61,784 nucleotides of DNA, taken from an uncultured Clostridia bacterium (GTDB lineage Bacteria > Bacillota > Clostridia > Oscillospirales > Acutalibacteraceae). Position 1 is the stretch's first letter; each line of letters begins with the position of its first letter. The notes under the pieces were generated by a model. It searched no databases. It had not been told where the DNA came from and saw only the letters and a program-made list of their open reading frames with translations. The stretch spans positions 1 through 61,784 of the forward strand of contig CANRHD010000013.1 of assembly GCA_947630285.1 (NCBI GenBank), written 5' to 3'. This document shows positions 54,205-61,784 of this stretch, in pieces. The position numbers and the translations under genes are program-made.

Positions 54205-54446
54205 GGGAACCCCCGGCGAGGGTTCCCCTCCGCAAAACAGTCCCCCGGACTGTTTTGCGCCCCTCCTGCGCTTTTTTGAGTATAAGTGTTTCGCAGTCTG
54301 CGGACTGCGACGGGGCTTTGCCCCTCGACCCTTACCCTTTTGTCCGCTTCGCAGACATTTCCCCTGGCAGGGGAATCTTCTTTTTGAAAAAGGCGGACGA
54401 AAACTTTTGGATATTTTGCTATTGCAAACAGTTTATCGACAGGCTG
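54205..54446 (+). repeat. Dispersed hairpin repeat, copy D, between duplicated terminators
   Basis: This copy runs in the same orientation as A and B: GGGAACCC/GGGTTCCC arms, CAAAACAGTCC/GGACTGTTTTG, CGCAGTCTGCGGACTGCG, GGGGCTTTGCCCC, an additional CCCCTGGCAGGGG hairpin, and a right end GACGAAAACTTTTGGATATTTTGC then ATCGACAGGCTG. The whole interval 54154-54446 lies between two identical 24-bp copies of a terminator hairpin (54130-54153 and 54447-54470). No gene is present in 54112-54555. Confidence 0.85.
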
Positions 54447-54479
54447 AAGCGGCGTTGTGCGCCGCTTTTAATTTTTGTA

Positions 54480-54539
54480 TTGACAAATAAATATATATAT
54501 ATTAAAATATTTAATCAATTAATAATTAACCGGTTTAAT
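54480..54539 (+). promoter_or_regulatory. Promoter and MarR-type operator of the ABC exporter operon
   Basis: TTGACA (54480-54485) and TAAAAT (54503-54508) are 17 bp apart. ATTAACCGGTTTAAT (54525-54539), with the perfect core AACCGGTT, lies just after the predicted start of transcription and before the regulator gene, a normal place for an autoregulatory MarR site. Confidence 0.6.
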
Positions 54540-54555
54540 AATTTGAGGTGAAACA

Positions 54556-55056
54556 ATGTCTTTTGATAAAAAAGCGCTCACCCGTTCTTTTATGGACTTT
54601 GAGTGCTACAGGCGTTTTATGGTGCATAATTGTTTGAAGAACAGCAAGGTTTACTTCGGCCAGCCCCCTATTCTCGACTATCTTTCCGAACACGGGAGCT
54701 GTACTCAGAACGAGCTTGCCTCGGCGATGAATGTTTCGCCGGCTTCCATGGCCGTTTCGGTAAAGAGAATGCAGAAAAGCGGACTCGTCCAAAAGCTGAG
54801 CGATGAAAACGATATGCGCTGTAACAAGATAACGATTACCGATTTCGGCAAAAATCAAATTGAGGAGATACACTCCCTTTTCGATGAAATAGACGAAAAA
54901 ATATTTTCGGGCTTTTCCGACGAGGAGCTCAGCACTTTAAAATCCTATATCGACAGAATAAACGGCAATCTGTCCGACGGTCTGCCCGACAAAAAATGTA
55001 TTTTTAAAATGCTGAAAAAATCTATGATAGAAAACGGAGGCGAAAACGATGTTTAA
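54556..55056 (+). CDS. MarR-family transcriptional regulator
   Basis: This 166-residue winged-helix regulator shows PPILDYLSEHGSCTQNELASAMNVSPASMAVSVKRMQKSGLV as the DNA-binding domain and the wing with DENDMRCNKITIT. It overlaps the first exporter gene by 8 bp and is read as one operon with both. MarR regulators in this arrangement usually repress a multidrug exporter until a ligand binds. Ligand unknown. Confidence 0.93.
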   Translation: MSFDKKALTRSFMDFECYRRFMVHNCLKNSKVYFGQPPILDYLSEHGSCTQNELASAMNVSPASMAVSVKRMQKSGLVQKLSDENDMRCNKITITDFGKNQIEEIHSLFDEIDEKIFSGFSDEELSTLKSYIDRINGNLSDGLPDKKCIFKMLKKSMIENGGENDV

Positions 55057-56803
55057 ACTTCTTAAATACGCCAAGAAGTACCGAATATATGCTTTTATCT
55101 GCCCTCTGCTTATGATAGGCGAGGTTATATTCGAACTGCTGTTACCGCAGGTAATGGCTCAAATAGTAAACATTATAGACCCTGCCAACATAGCGCAGGC
55201 GAACCTTGACGAAATTTTCCGCCTGGGGCTGAGAATGTTAATTTACGCTTTCTGCTCGCTTTTCTGCGGTTCGGTTGCGGCGAGGCTTGCGGCGGTGGCA
55301 GGTATGGGCTTCGGCGCAGAACTGCGTTCGGCTTTGATAGAAAGGGTACAGTCTTTCTCATTCTCAAACATAGACCGCTTTTCTACGGCTTCGCTTATCA
55401 CAAGAATGACGACCGATGTAACCACGGTTCAGAATTCCTTTCTTATGCTGATAAGGAGCGTTTTCAGAGCGCCCATTCAGCTCGTGTCCGCCCTTGTGAT
55501 ATGTATCAGTATCAGTAAAAGGGTTTCAAGGGTATTTTCGGTCGTTCTGCCGCTTATAATCATTGTCCTGGCAATAGGCGGCCCCATCGCCATAAAGCGG
55601 TTTAGGCGAATGCTTAAAAAATTCGATAAATTCAACGCCTCTATTCAGGAGAACCTGACAAATATCAGGGTTGTAAAATCATTCGTAAGAACAGACTACG
55701 AAAAGGAAAAATTCAATTATTCAAACGAAGACCTGACAAAGGCTTCTATCCATGCGGAAAAGATTATGATTTTGGGCGAACCGCTGTTAATGCTCGCAAT
55801 GTATATTACGATTTTGGCGATAGTCATTGTCTCCGCAAAGGCAATAACCCTGCTTGAGATAAGCGTAGGCGATTTTACTGCGGTATTTTCATATGTAATG
55901 CAGATACTTATGGGCTTTTTGTTTACAATCGCCATGATAGCCCAGCTTTTCCTCTCCGAAGCAAGCGCAAAGCGTATTCAGGAGGTTTTGAACGAGAACT
56001 CCGACATAGTTGACCCCGAAAATCCGGTTGAAGAGGTTAAAGACGGAAGCGTTGAGTTTAAAAATGTTTCCTTTGCATACGGAAAAGGCAAAAACATATT
56101 GAAAAACGCCTCGTTTAAAATAAACAGCGGCGAAATGGTAGGAATTATGGGCACTACGGGCTCTTCCAAGTCCTCGCTTGTTCAGTTAATTCCGAGACTT
56201 TACGACGCCTCCGAGGGCGAGGTGCTTGTGGGAGGCTTGAATGTAAAAAATTACAGCCTCTTGTCCCTGCGTAACGCCGTAAGTATGGTGCTTCAGAAAA
56301 ATGTTCTCTTTTCCGGCACTATCGCCGACAACCTCCGCTGGGGCAACGGGGACGCAACCGACGAGGAGCTTGTTGAGGCGTGCGAAATTGCAGACGCTCA
56401 CAGCTTTGTTTCGGCTTTCCCCGACGGGTACAATACGGACCTCGGCCAGGGCGGCGTAAATGTTTCCGGCGGCCAAAAGCAAAGGCTTTGTATTGCAAGG
56501 GCCATACTTAAAAAGCCGAAGATACTTATACTTGACGACTCAACCAGCGCAGTCGATACCGCAACGGACGCAAAGATAAGGGCGGGGCTTAGAAACTCTA
56601 TCCCCGACACGACCAAAATTATTATCGCACAGAGGATTTCTTCGATTTCCGACTGCGACAAAATAATAATTATGGATAACGGAAAAATAAACGACATAGG
56701 AACTCACGGCGAGTTGCTTGAACGCAACGAGATATACCGTGACATCTATAACGCCCAGCAAAAGGGCAGCGATGATTTTGACGAAATAGGAGGTGAGCAG
56801 TAA
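55049..56803 (+). CDS. Heterodimeric ABC exporter subunit with degenerate Walker B
   Basis: This 584-residue half-transporter has six helices (1-310) and an ATPase domain (340-584). Walker A reads GTTGSSKSS, in which Ser replaces the usual Gly. The signature is VSGGQKQR. Walker B is LILDDSTSAVD with Asp at the place of the catalytic Glu, and the switch His is replaced (IIAQRISS). It is therefore the non-hydrolysing site partner, as in TM287 or BmrC of known heterodimers. It ends in a TAATG overlap with its partner gene, with GGAGGTGA inside. Confidence 0.95.
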   Translation: MFKLLKYAKKYRIYAFICPLLMIGEVIFELLLPQVMAQIVNIIDPANIAQANLDEIFRLGLRMLIYAFCSLFCGSVAARLAAVAGMGFGAELRSALIERVQSFSFSNIDRFSTASLITRMTTDVTTVQNSFLMLIRSVFRAPIQLVSALVICISISKRVSRVFSVVLPLIIIVLAIGGPIAIKRFRRMLKKFDKFNASIQENLTNIRVVKSFVRTDYEKEKFNYSNEDLTKASIHAEKIMILGEPLLMLAMYITILAIVIVSAKAITLLEISVGDFTAVFSYVMQILMGFLFTIAMIAQLFLSEASAKRIQEVLNENSDIVDPENPVEEVKDGSVEFKNVSFAYGKGKNILKNASFKINSGEMVGIMGTTGSSKSSLVQLIPRLYDASEGEVLVGGLNVKNYSLLSLRNAVSMVLQKNVLFSGTIADNLRWGNGDATDEELVEACEIADAHSFVSAFPDGYNTDLGQGGVNVSGGQKQRLCIARAILKKPKILILDDSTSAVDTATDAKIRAGLRNSIPDTTKIIIAQRISSISDCDKIIIMDNGKINDIGTHGELLERNEIYRDIYNAQQKGSDDFDEIGGEQ

Positions 56804-58710
56804 TGCCTAAGCCCAACAGAAACAGGGGTCCTGTACGCAAGCCCAAGGACACGCAGAAAACGGTAAAACGGCTTATGAAATATATAGGCAGAGAAAAATG
56901 GCTGCTTGCCGGAGTTATAATTTTTGTTATAATCAGCGCCGTTGCAAGCGTAGGCACTTCCGTTTTCCTTCAGCCGCTTATCGACGATATGTTTTCCAAT
57001 ATCTCGGGTAAGCAGTTCAGCCTCTCTCTTTTCAGACCCGTTATAAAATACCTGTGGTTTATGCTCATGGTATTTCTTTTCGGCGTTATCGCCTCATACG
57101 GGAAGGCAAAATGCGCCGTTTTTCTCACGGCGAGGACGCTTAAAACGCTCAGAAAAGACCTTTTTGACTCGGTTGCCGACCTGCCCATCAGCTTTTACGA
57201 TTCACGGCCCAACGGCGAGATAATGTCAAGGTTTACAAACGATGTAGAATCCCTCAGAATGTTTTTAAGCCAGGGACTTTCCCAGCTTATCTCCTCGGCA
57301 ATAACCATTACCGGCTCTTTTATACTTATGATCTACTACGGCAAATGGCTTACCGTTATTGTCGTTGCAATGGTTATAGTTATGGTGTTTTTGACAAAGA
57401 AGCTCGGCGAAAAGTCCGCCTACTTCTTTAAACGCCAGCAAAAGGAGCTGGGAACGGTCAACGGCTATATTGAGGAAATAATCGAGGGTCAAAAGGTCGT
57501 TAAGGTGTTTAACCACGAGCAGGAGGTCAAGGACCATTTTAACGAAATAAACGAGGATCTCCGCAAGGCTTCAACGGGCGCCAACACCTTTGCAAGTATC
57601 CTTATGCCCATTATGAACAACCTGACCCATATAAACTACGCCATAACGGCATTTTTCGGCGCAGTTATAGCGATTAAGGGCTTTTTCGGCGTCACCATGA
57701 CAGCCGGTGCGCTTGTTGCCTTTTTACAGTATTCAAGGAACTTTTCCATGCCAATAACACAAGTCTCACAGCAGTTTAACAACGCTATTATGGCCATTGC
57801 CGGCGCAGAGAGAATTTTTGAATATATAGATGAGAAGCCCGAAACCGACGACGGCTATGTTACGCTTGTAAACGCAACCCAAAAGGACGGAGAGCTTACC
57901 GAGTGTAAAGAGCATACGGGCACATGGGCGTGGAAGCACATACATTCGGCAGACGGCAGTATTACTTACCAAAAGCTTGAAGGCAAGGTTGAGTTTGAGG
58001 GCGTCACATTCTCTTACGACGGCAAAAAGACGGTTCTTAACGATATTTCGCTGTATGCAAAGCCCGGTCAAAAGATAGCCTTTGTCGGCTCAACGGGCGC
58101 AGGCAAGACCACTATAACAAACCTTATAAACCGTTTTTATGAGATAAACGAGGGCAAAATACGCTATGATTCAATAAATATTCAGAAAATCAAAAAGGAC
58201 GATCTCCGCCGTTCGCTGGGAATGGTTTTGCAGGATACTCACCTGTTTACGGGCACTATAGAGGACAATATCCGCTACGGCAACCTTGACGCCACTCACG
58301 AACAGGTAGTTGAGGCGGCAAAGCTTGCAAACGCCCACGAATTTATCTGCACCCTGCCCGACGGCTACAATACGGTGCTTTCGGGCGACGGTTCAAATCT
58401 TTCGCAGGGGCAGAGACAGCTTCTTTCAATCGCCCGTGCCGCCGTTGCCGATCCGCCCGTATTGATACTTGACGAGGCTACAAGCTCCATAGACACAAGG
58501 ACGGAAAAATTGATTGAGCAGGGCATGGATAAGCTGATGGCAGGCAGAACGGTGTTTGTAATCGCACACAGGCTTTCCACGGTAAGAAATGCAAACGCAA
58601 TTATGGTGCTTGAGCACGGCAGGATAATAGAAAGAGGCGACCACGACGACCTCATAGCCCAAAAGGGCAGATATTATCAGCTTTACACGGGGCAGTTCGA
58701 GCTTTCGTGA
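56803..58710 (+). CDS. Heterodimeric ABC exporter subunit with canonical ATPase site
   Basis: This 635-residue half-transporter has six helices (about 35-330) and an ATPase domain (about 395-635). Walker A is GSTGAGKTT, Walker B is LILDEATSSID with the catalytic Glu, the switch is IAHRLS, and the signature reads LSQGQRQL rather than LSGGQ. A 40-residue insertion before the ATPase domain (DGELTECKEHTGTWAWKHIHS) is a feature of this BmrD-like branch in Clostridia. It has a basic N-terminal tail. The pair forms one exporter, probably for drugs or lipids. Confidence 0.95.
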   Translation: MPKPNRNRGPVRKPKDTQKTVKRLMKYIGREKWLLAGVIIFVIISAVASVGTSVFLQPLIDDMFSNISGKQFSLSLFRPVIKYLWFMLMVFLFGVIASYGKAKCAVFLTARTLKTLRKDLFDSVADLPISFYDSRPNGEIMSRFTNDVESLRMFLSQGLSQLISSAITITGSFILMIYYGKWLTVIVVAMVIVMVFLTKKLGEKSAYFFKRQQKELGTVNGYIEEIIEGQKVVKVFNHEQEVKDHFNEINEDLRKASTGANTFASILMPIMNNLTHINYAITAFFGAVIAIKGFFGVTMTAGALVAFLQYSRNFSMPITQVSQQFNNAIMAIAGAERIFEYIDEKPETDDGYVTLVNATQKDGELTECKEHTGTWAWKHIHSADGSITYQKLEGKVEFEGVTFSYDGKKTVLNDISLYAKPGQKIAFVGSTGAGKTTITNLINRFYEINEGKIRYDSINIQKIKKDDLRRSLGMVLQDTHLFTGTIEDNIRYGNLDATHEQVVEAAKLANAHEFICTLPDGYNTVLSGDGSNLSQGQRQLLSIARAAVADPPVLILDEATSSIDTRTEKLIEQGMDKLMAGRTVFVIAHRLSTVRNANAIMVLEHGRIIERGDHDDLIAQKGRYYQLYTGQFELS

Positions 58711-58732
58711 TAAAATTTAATATTAAATTATC

Positions 58733-59041
58733 GGGGAGCGCACGGTTTGTGCGCTCCTCAGCCTGTCGATAAACTGTTTTGCGATAGCAAAATGTCCAAA
58801 GTTTTCGGCCGCCTTTTTCAAAAGGCGGTGAGGTCGAGGGGCAACGCCCCCGGCGCAGTCCGCAGACTGCGAAACACCTGTGCTTCAAAGAGCGCAGGAG
58901 GGGCGCAAAACAGTTCAGTGAACTGTTTTGCGGTGGGGAACCCACGCATGGGGTTCACCATAATCTTATTCCTTTTGTGATTATTTCCAAGTGACACATA
59001 CTTTTTCTACACACAGGGGAGCGCACGGTTTGTGCGCTCCT
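58733..59041 (-). repeat. Dispersed hairpin repeat, copy E, between duplicated terminators
   Basis: The outer 26 bp (58733-58758 and 59016-59041) are identical copies of a hairpin GGGGAGCGCAC-loop-GTGCGCTCC. Between them lies the repeat in reverse orientation, closely matching copy C from its CAGCCTGTCGATAA end to its ACATACTTTTTCTACAC end. The right hairpin is followed by TTTT. A short further fragment (about 59087-59115) has the AAGCTTTCGACCGCCTTTTT arm. No gene is present in 58711-59215. Confidence 0.85.
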
Positions 59042-59148
59042 TTTGGCTTGTTTAAGAGAGTTACTGTAGTCTTGCCCTTTCTTCAACAATAAAATTCAAA
59101 GCTTTCGACCGCCTTTTTATGTGCCAATAATAACAATTTCTGTATTTC

Positions 59149-59177
59149 TTGACTTTATGAGCAAATTAATATAGAAT
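59149..59177 (+). promoter_or_regulatory. glyQS promoter
   Basis: TTGACT (59149-59154) and TAGAAT (59172-59177) are 17 bp apart. The leader is about 30 nt, so no T-box is present. Confidence 0.65.
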
Positions 59178-59215
59178 ATTAATTTAGAAGAAAAATCATA
59201 ATAAGGATGATAATT

Positions 59216-60619
59216 ATGCTTAAAAATACTGAAAAATCCCTTGACAAGCTCGTTGCCCTCAGCAAAACGAGAGGCTTCGTTTTCCCCGGAAGCGAAATCT
59301 ACGGCGGTCTTGCCAACACTTGGGATTACGGCCCTCTCGGAGTCGAGCTTAAAGAAAATATTAAAAAGGCCTGGAGAAAGAAATTCATTCAGGAAAACAA
59401 ATACAATGTCGGGCTCGACTGCGCTATTCTTATGAATCCGCAGACTTGGGTCGCATCGGGACACCTCGGCGGATTTTCCGACCCCCTTATGGACTGCTGT
59501 GAGTGCAAAACCCGTCACAGGGCGGACAATCTTATAGAAGAATTTGACGGCACCAATGTTGCAGGCTGGACAAACGAACAGCTCAGCGCATATATCGAGG
59601 AAAAGAACATACCCTGCCCCAACTGCGGTAAGCATAATTTTACCGATATAAGGCAGTTTAATCTTATGTTTAAAACCTTTCAAGGCGTTACGGAGGACTC
59701 CACCTCGGAAATATATCTGCGCCCCGAAACCGCACAGGGCATTTTTGTAAACTTCCAGAATGTTCAAAGGACTACAAGGCGTAAGGTTCCGTTCGGGATT
59801 GCACAGGTGGGCAAGTCCTTCAGGAACGAAATCACCCCCGGCAAGTTCATTTTCAGGGTGCGTGAGTTTGAGCAGATGGAGCTTGAATTTTTCTGCAAGC
59901 CCGGCACCGACCTTGAATGGTTTGACTATTGGCGTGCTTTCTGCCGTGATTGGCTCTATTCGCTTAATATTAATCCCGAAAATTTAAGGCTTCGCGACCA
60001 CGACCCCGAGGAGCTCTGCTTCTATTCAAAGGCCACGACCGACTTTGAATATATGTTCCCGTTCGGCTGGGGCGAGCTTTGGGGAATTGCCGACAGAACG
60101 GATTATGATTTGACGCAGCACATAAAGACCAGCGGAAAATCCCTTGAATATTTTGACCCCGTTACAAACGAAAAATATGTACCCTATGTCATTGAGCCGT
60201 CGCTGGGCGTTGAGCGCCTTTTCCTGGCGTTGCTTACCGAGGCGTATGACGAGGAGGTCGTTGACAGGAAAAAGAACGATACAAGGGTCGTTATGCACTT
60301 TCACCCTGTGCTTGCGCCCGTTAAGGCCGCCGTGCTTCCGCTTTCAAAGAAGCTCGGTGAAAAGGCGGAGGAAATATATACAGAGCTTTCAAAGCATTTT
60401 AATGTTGAATATGACGACGCCGGCTCTATAGGCAAGAGATACCGCCGGCAAGACGAAATAGGCACGCCTTTGTGCATTACGGTTGACTTTGAAACCGTAG
60501 GCGATGAGAATACTCCTGCCGATAACTGCGTTACGGTTCGTGACAGGGATACCATGCAGCAGGTCAGAATACCCGTGTCCGAGCTTGTAAGCTTTATTGA
60601 GGAAAAAATTAAATTCTGA
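59216..60619 (+). CDS. glyQS: Glycyl-tRNA synthetase, dimeric (eukaryote/Gram-positive type)
   Basis: This 467-residue class II synthetase has motif 1 near [13 protein letters not shown], motif 2 [25 protein letters not shown] and motif 3 [13 protein letters not shown]. Zinc-ribbon-like [11 protein letters not shown] and CPNCGKHNF flank an insertion. The C-terminal anticodon-binding domain (from about 365) is intact. The single-chain alpha2 form is found in many Clostridia instead of the alpha2beta2 GlyQ/GlyS. The start is ATG 59216, six bases after AAGGATGA; ATG 59207 overlaps that site. Confidence 0.96.
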   Translation: MLKNTEKSLDKLVALSKTRGFVFPGSEIYGGLANTWDYGPLGVELKENIKKAWRKKFIQENKYNVGLDCAILMNPQTWVASGHLGGFSDPLMDCCECKTRHRADNLIEEFDGTNVAGWTNEQLSAYIEEKNIPCPNCGKHNFTDIRQFNLMFKTFQGVTEDSTSEIYLRPETAQGIFVNFQNVQRTTRRKVPFGIAQVGKSFRNEITPGKFIFRVREFEQMELEFFCKPGTDLEWFDYWRAFCRDWLYSLNINPENLRLRDHDPEELCFYSKATTDFEYMFPFGWGELWGIADRTDYDLTQHIKTSGKSLEYFDPVTNEKYVPYVIEPSLGVERLFLALLTEAYDEEVVDRKKNDTRVVMHFHPVLAPVKAAVLPLSKKLGEKAEEIYTELSKHFNVEYDDAGSIGKRYRRQDEIGTPLCITVDFETVGDENTPADNCVTVRDRDTMQQVRIPVSELVSFIEEKIKF

Positions 60620-60640
60620 TAAATTCGGAGGAAAACCCTT

Positions 60641-61609
60641 ATGGCACAGACCGACGGCAAAAAAATGCTCTTAATAATCAACCCCGTTTCGGGTAAAAAG
60701 CAGGGCGGCAAATATGCGCAAATGATTGTAAACAAATTTACTGCGGCCGGCTTTGATATTAAGGCTGTTTTTACAAAAGTCGATGAAAACGCATATGACA
60801 TTGCCGTTAAGCACGGCGCTTCGTATGACTTAATAGTATGCGTGGGTGGCGACGGAACGCTCAAGGAGACATCATGCGCTATCAACGAGCTTGGCAAGGA
60901 TATTCCGATAGGCTACATACCCATGGGTTCAACCAATGATTTTGCACATTCTCTGGGTATTCCCGACAAGCCCGAGGAGGCTGTGGACGCTATTATAAAC
61001 GGCGAGGCTCACAGCGTCGATATGGGCAGGTTCGGCGACACAACCTTTGTCTATGTCGCAGGCTTCGGCAATTTTACCGCTATTTCCTACAGCGCAAGCA
61101 TCAGGCTTAAAAATATGTTCAGCAAAAACGCCTATTATCTTATGGCGGTAAAGGAATTTTTCAAGATGAAGGGCTATCATGCCCGTGTCGAGGCGGACGG
61201 CGAAACCTTTGAGGGCGACTATTTCTATGCGGAAGCGTCCAATTCCTACAGCGTTGGCGGCCTCCCGATTTTACACAATATCGGCGTAAGATTTGACGAC
61301 GGCTACCACGAGCTTTTGCTCGTTAAGATGTTTAAAAGTCCGAAAGAGCTGTTAAAGCTTGCAAAATCCGTTGCAACTCACGATATTACGCACAACGATA
61401 TGGTTATATTCAGGCATTGCAAAAATATCCGCTTTATGTTTGACGAGCCTACCCCCTTTACCCTCGACGGCGAATTCGGCGGCAATCAAACGGATATTCT
61501 CATTAAAAATCAGGAGCACGCTTTCAGGATTTTCACCTCAAAGCCGCTTCCCGTTGACGGCGACGAATACGAAAGCCCCGATCTGGCGCTGTCAAATTCC
61601 GAAAAATAA
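60641..61609 (+). CDS. Diacylglycerol/lipid kinase-family protein (DagK/YegS-like)
   Basis: This 322-residue protein has the kinase catalytic domain start LLIINPVSGKKQGG, the nucleotide-binding VCVGGDGTLKET and PMGSTNDFAHSLGIP, and the second-domain motif FTLDGEFGG. It phosphorylates diacylglycerol or a related lipid at the membrane surface in lipid recycling. Related proteins include undecaprenol and sphingosine kinases, so the lipid is not settled. GGAGG precedes the ATG; 21 bp separate it from glyQS, so both may be on one mRNA. Confidence 0.92.
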   Translation: MAQTDGKKMLLIINPVSGKKQGGKYAQMIVNKFTAAGFDIKAVFTKVDENAYDIAVKHGASYDLIVCVGGDGTLKETSCAINELGKDIPIGYIPMGSTNDFAHSLGIPDKPEEAVDAIINGEAHSVDMGRFGDTTFVYVAGFGNFTAISYSASIRLKNMFSKNAYYLMAVKEFFKMKGYHARVEADGETFEGDYFYAEASNSYSVGGLPILHNIGVRFDDGYHELLLVKMFKSPKELLKLAKSVATHDITHNDMVIFRHCKNIRFMFDEPTPFTLDGEFGGNQTDILIKNQEHAFRIFTSKPLPVDGDEYESPDLALSNSEK

Positions 61610-61620
61610 GCAGAAATTTT

Positions 61621-61653
61621 AACGCTCGGAGACAAAATCCGAGCGTTAATTTT
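61621..61653 (+). terminator. Terminator of the glyQS-lipid kinase transcript
   Basis: A perfect 10-pair stem (61621-61630 with 61638-61647) is followed by AATTTTAT. Confidence 0.8.
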
Positions 61654-61784
61654 ATAAATGTAAATCCCAAAAATCTCCAAAATCCACTTACACCCGAGCA
61701 AAAACGGCAAAAAATTCAAAAATTTTTTGTTGTGTGGAAAAAGTGCGGAATTCGTAGTAAAATCAAGGGTTTTCGGAGGTTTTT
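61654..61784 (+). other. Right-edge intergenic region with a ribosome site for the next gene
   Basis: I see no complete gene here. The last ten bases contain CGGAGG, so a plus-strand start codon probably lies just outside the window. Confidence 0.35.

Noticed and set aside
55049-56803. Asp in Walker B of the first ABC exporter subunit as a damaging mutation
   Set aside because: A degenerate site in one subunit is the normal state of heterodimeric exporters; the partner is canonical.

Overview
The window (61,784 bp, moderate GC) looks like a chromosome segment from an anaerobic, Gram-positive member of the Clostridia, most likely an Oscillospirales/Ruminococcaceae-type gut bacterium. Signs of this are a SpoIID-like protein, a RicT (YaaT) homologue, strong AGGAGG ribosome sites with TTGACA/TATAAT promoters, a dockerin-like secreted protein, and a V-type (NtpFIKECGABD) ATPase with the sodium ligands of the Enterococcus hirae rotor. 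I see no rRNA, tRNA, CRISPR array or prophage.

Layout. 1-2857: the end of an unidentified gene, then a CzrA-type ArsR repressor with its operator and a CPC-type Zn/Cd efflux ATPase. 2870-7246 (minus): rlmB, a 957-residue P-type-ATPase-like protein that has lost the catalytic motifs, and an MgtC-like protein. 7435-12310 (minus): a tightly packed five-gene operon in which two SCP2-like proteins enclose a class III aminotransferase and a split transketolase; I do not recognise the pathway. 12527-24000: an SDR reductase, an unknown membrane protein, a secreted LRR/dockerin protein with a structured RNA leader, a second aminotransferase followed by a tandem class II aldolase (second domain degenerate), two GPH-family transporters and a decayed phosphotransferase gene. 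24361-30623: SpoIID-like protein, then gltA, a membrane protein, an AEC transporter, holB and ricT. 30733-32324: ferredoxin, then a Fur-family regulator overlapping an ArsP_2-type metal exporter.

32330-35577: an aromatic amino acid operon (DAHP synthase, prephenate dehydrogenase, chorismate synthase) preceded by a leader peptide with four consecutive Tyr codons and a complete 1:2 / 2:3 / 3:4 attenuator. 35815-42599: a NatAB-type ABC exporter, birA, a sirtuin, metG and tatD. 42839-51453 (minus): the V-ATPase operon. 51685-61609: a Mn-type CDF transporter, PRPP synthetase, a MarR-controlled heterodimeric ABC exporter, glycyl-tRNA synthetase and a lipid kinase.

Several intergenic gaps (near 15.3, 20.2, 24.2, 54.3 and 58.9 kb, with fragments near 42.6 and 59.1 kb) carry copies of one hairpin-rich dispersed repeat of about 170-300 bp. 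Two copies lie exactly between identical 24- or 26-bp copies of a terminator hairpin, and another copy has been split by a 280-bp MITE-like element.

Most novel-looking items: the SCP2/transketolase/aminotransferase operon, the catalytically dead P-type ATPase relative, the Tyr attenuator, the unassigned structured RNA at 16.6-16.7 kb, and the terminator-bounded repeats.
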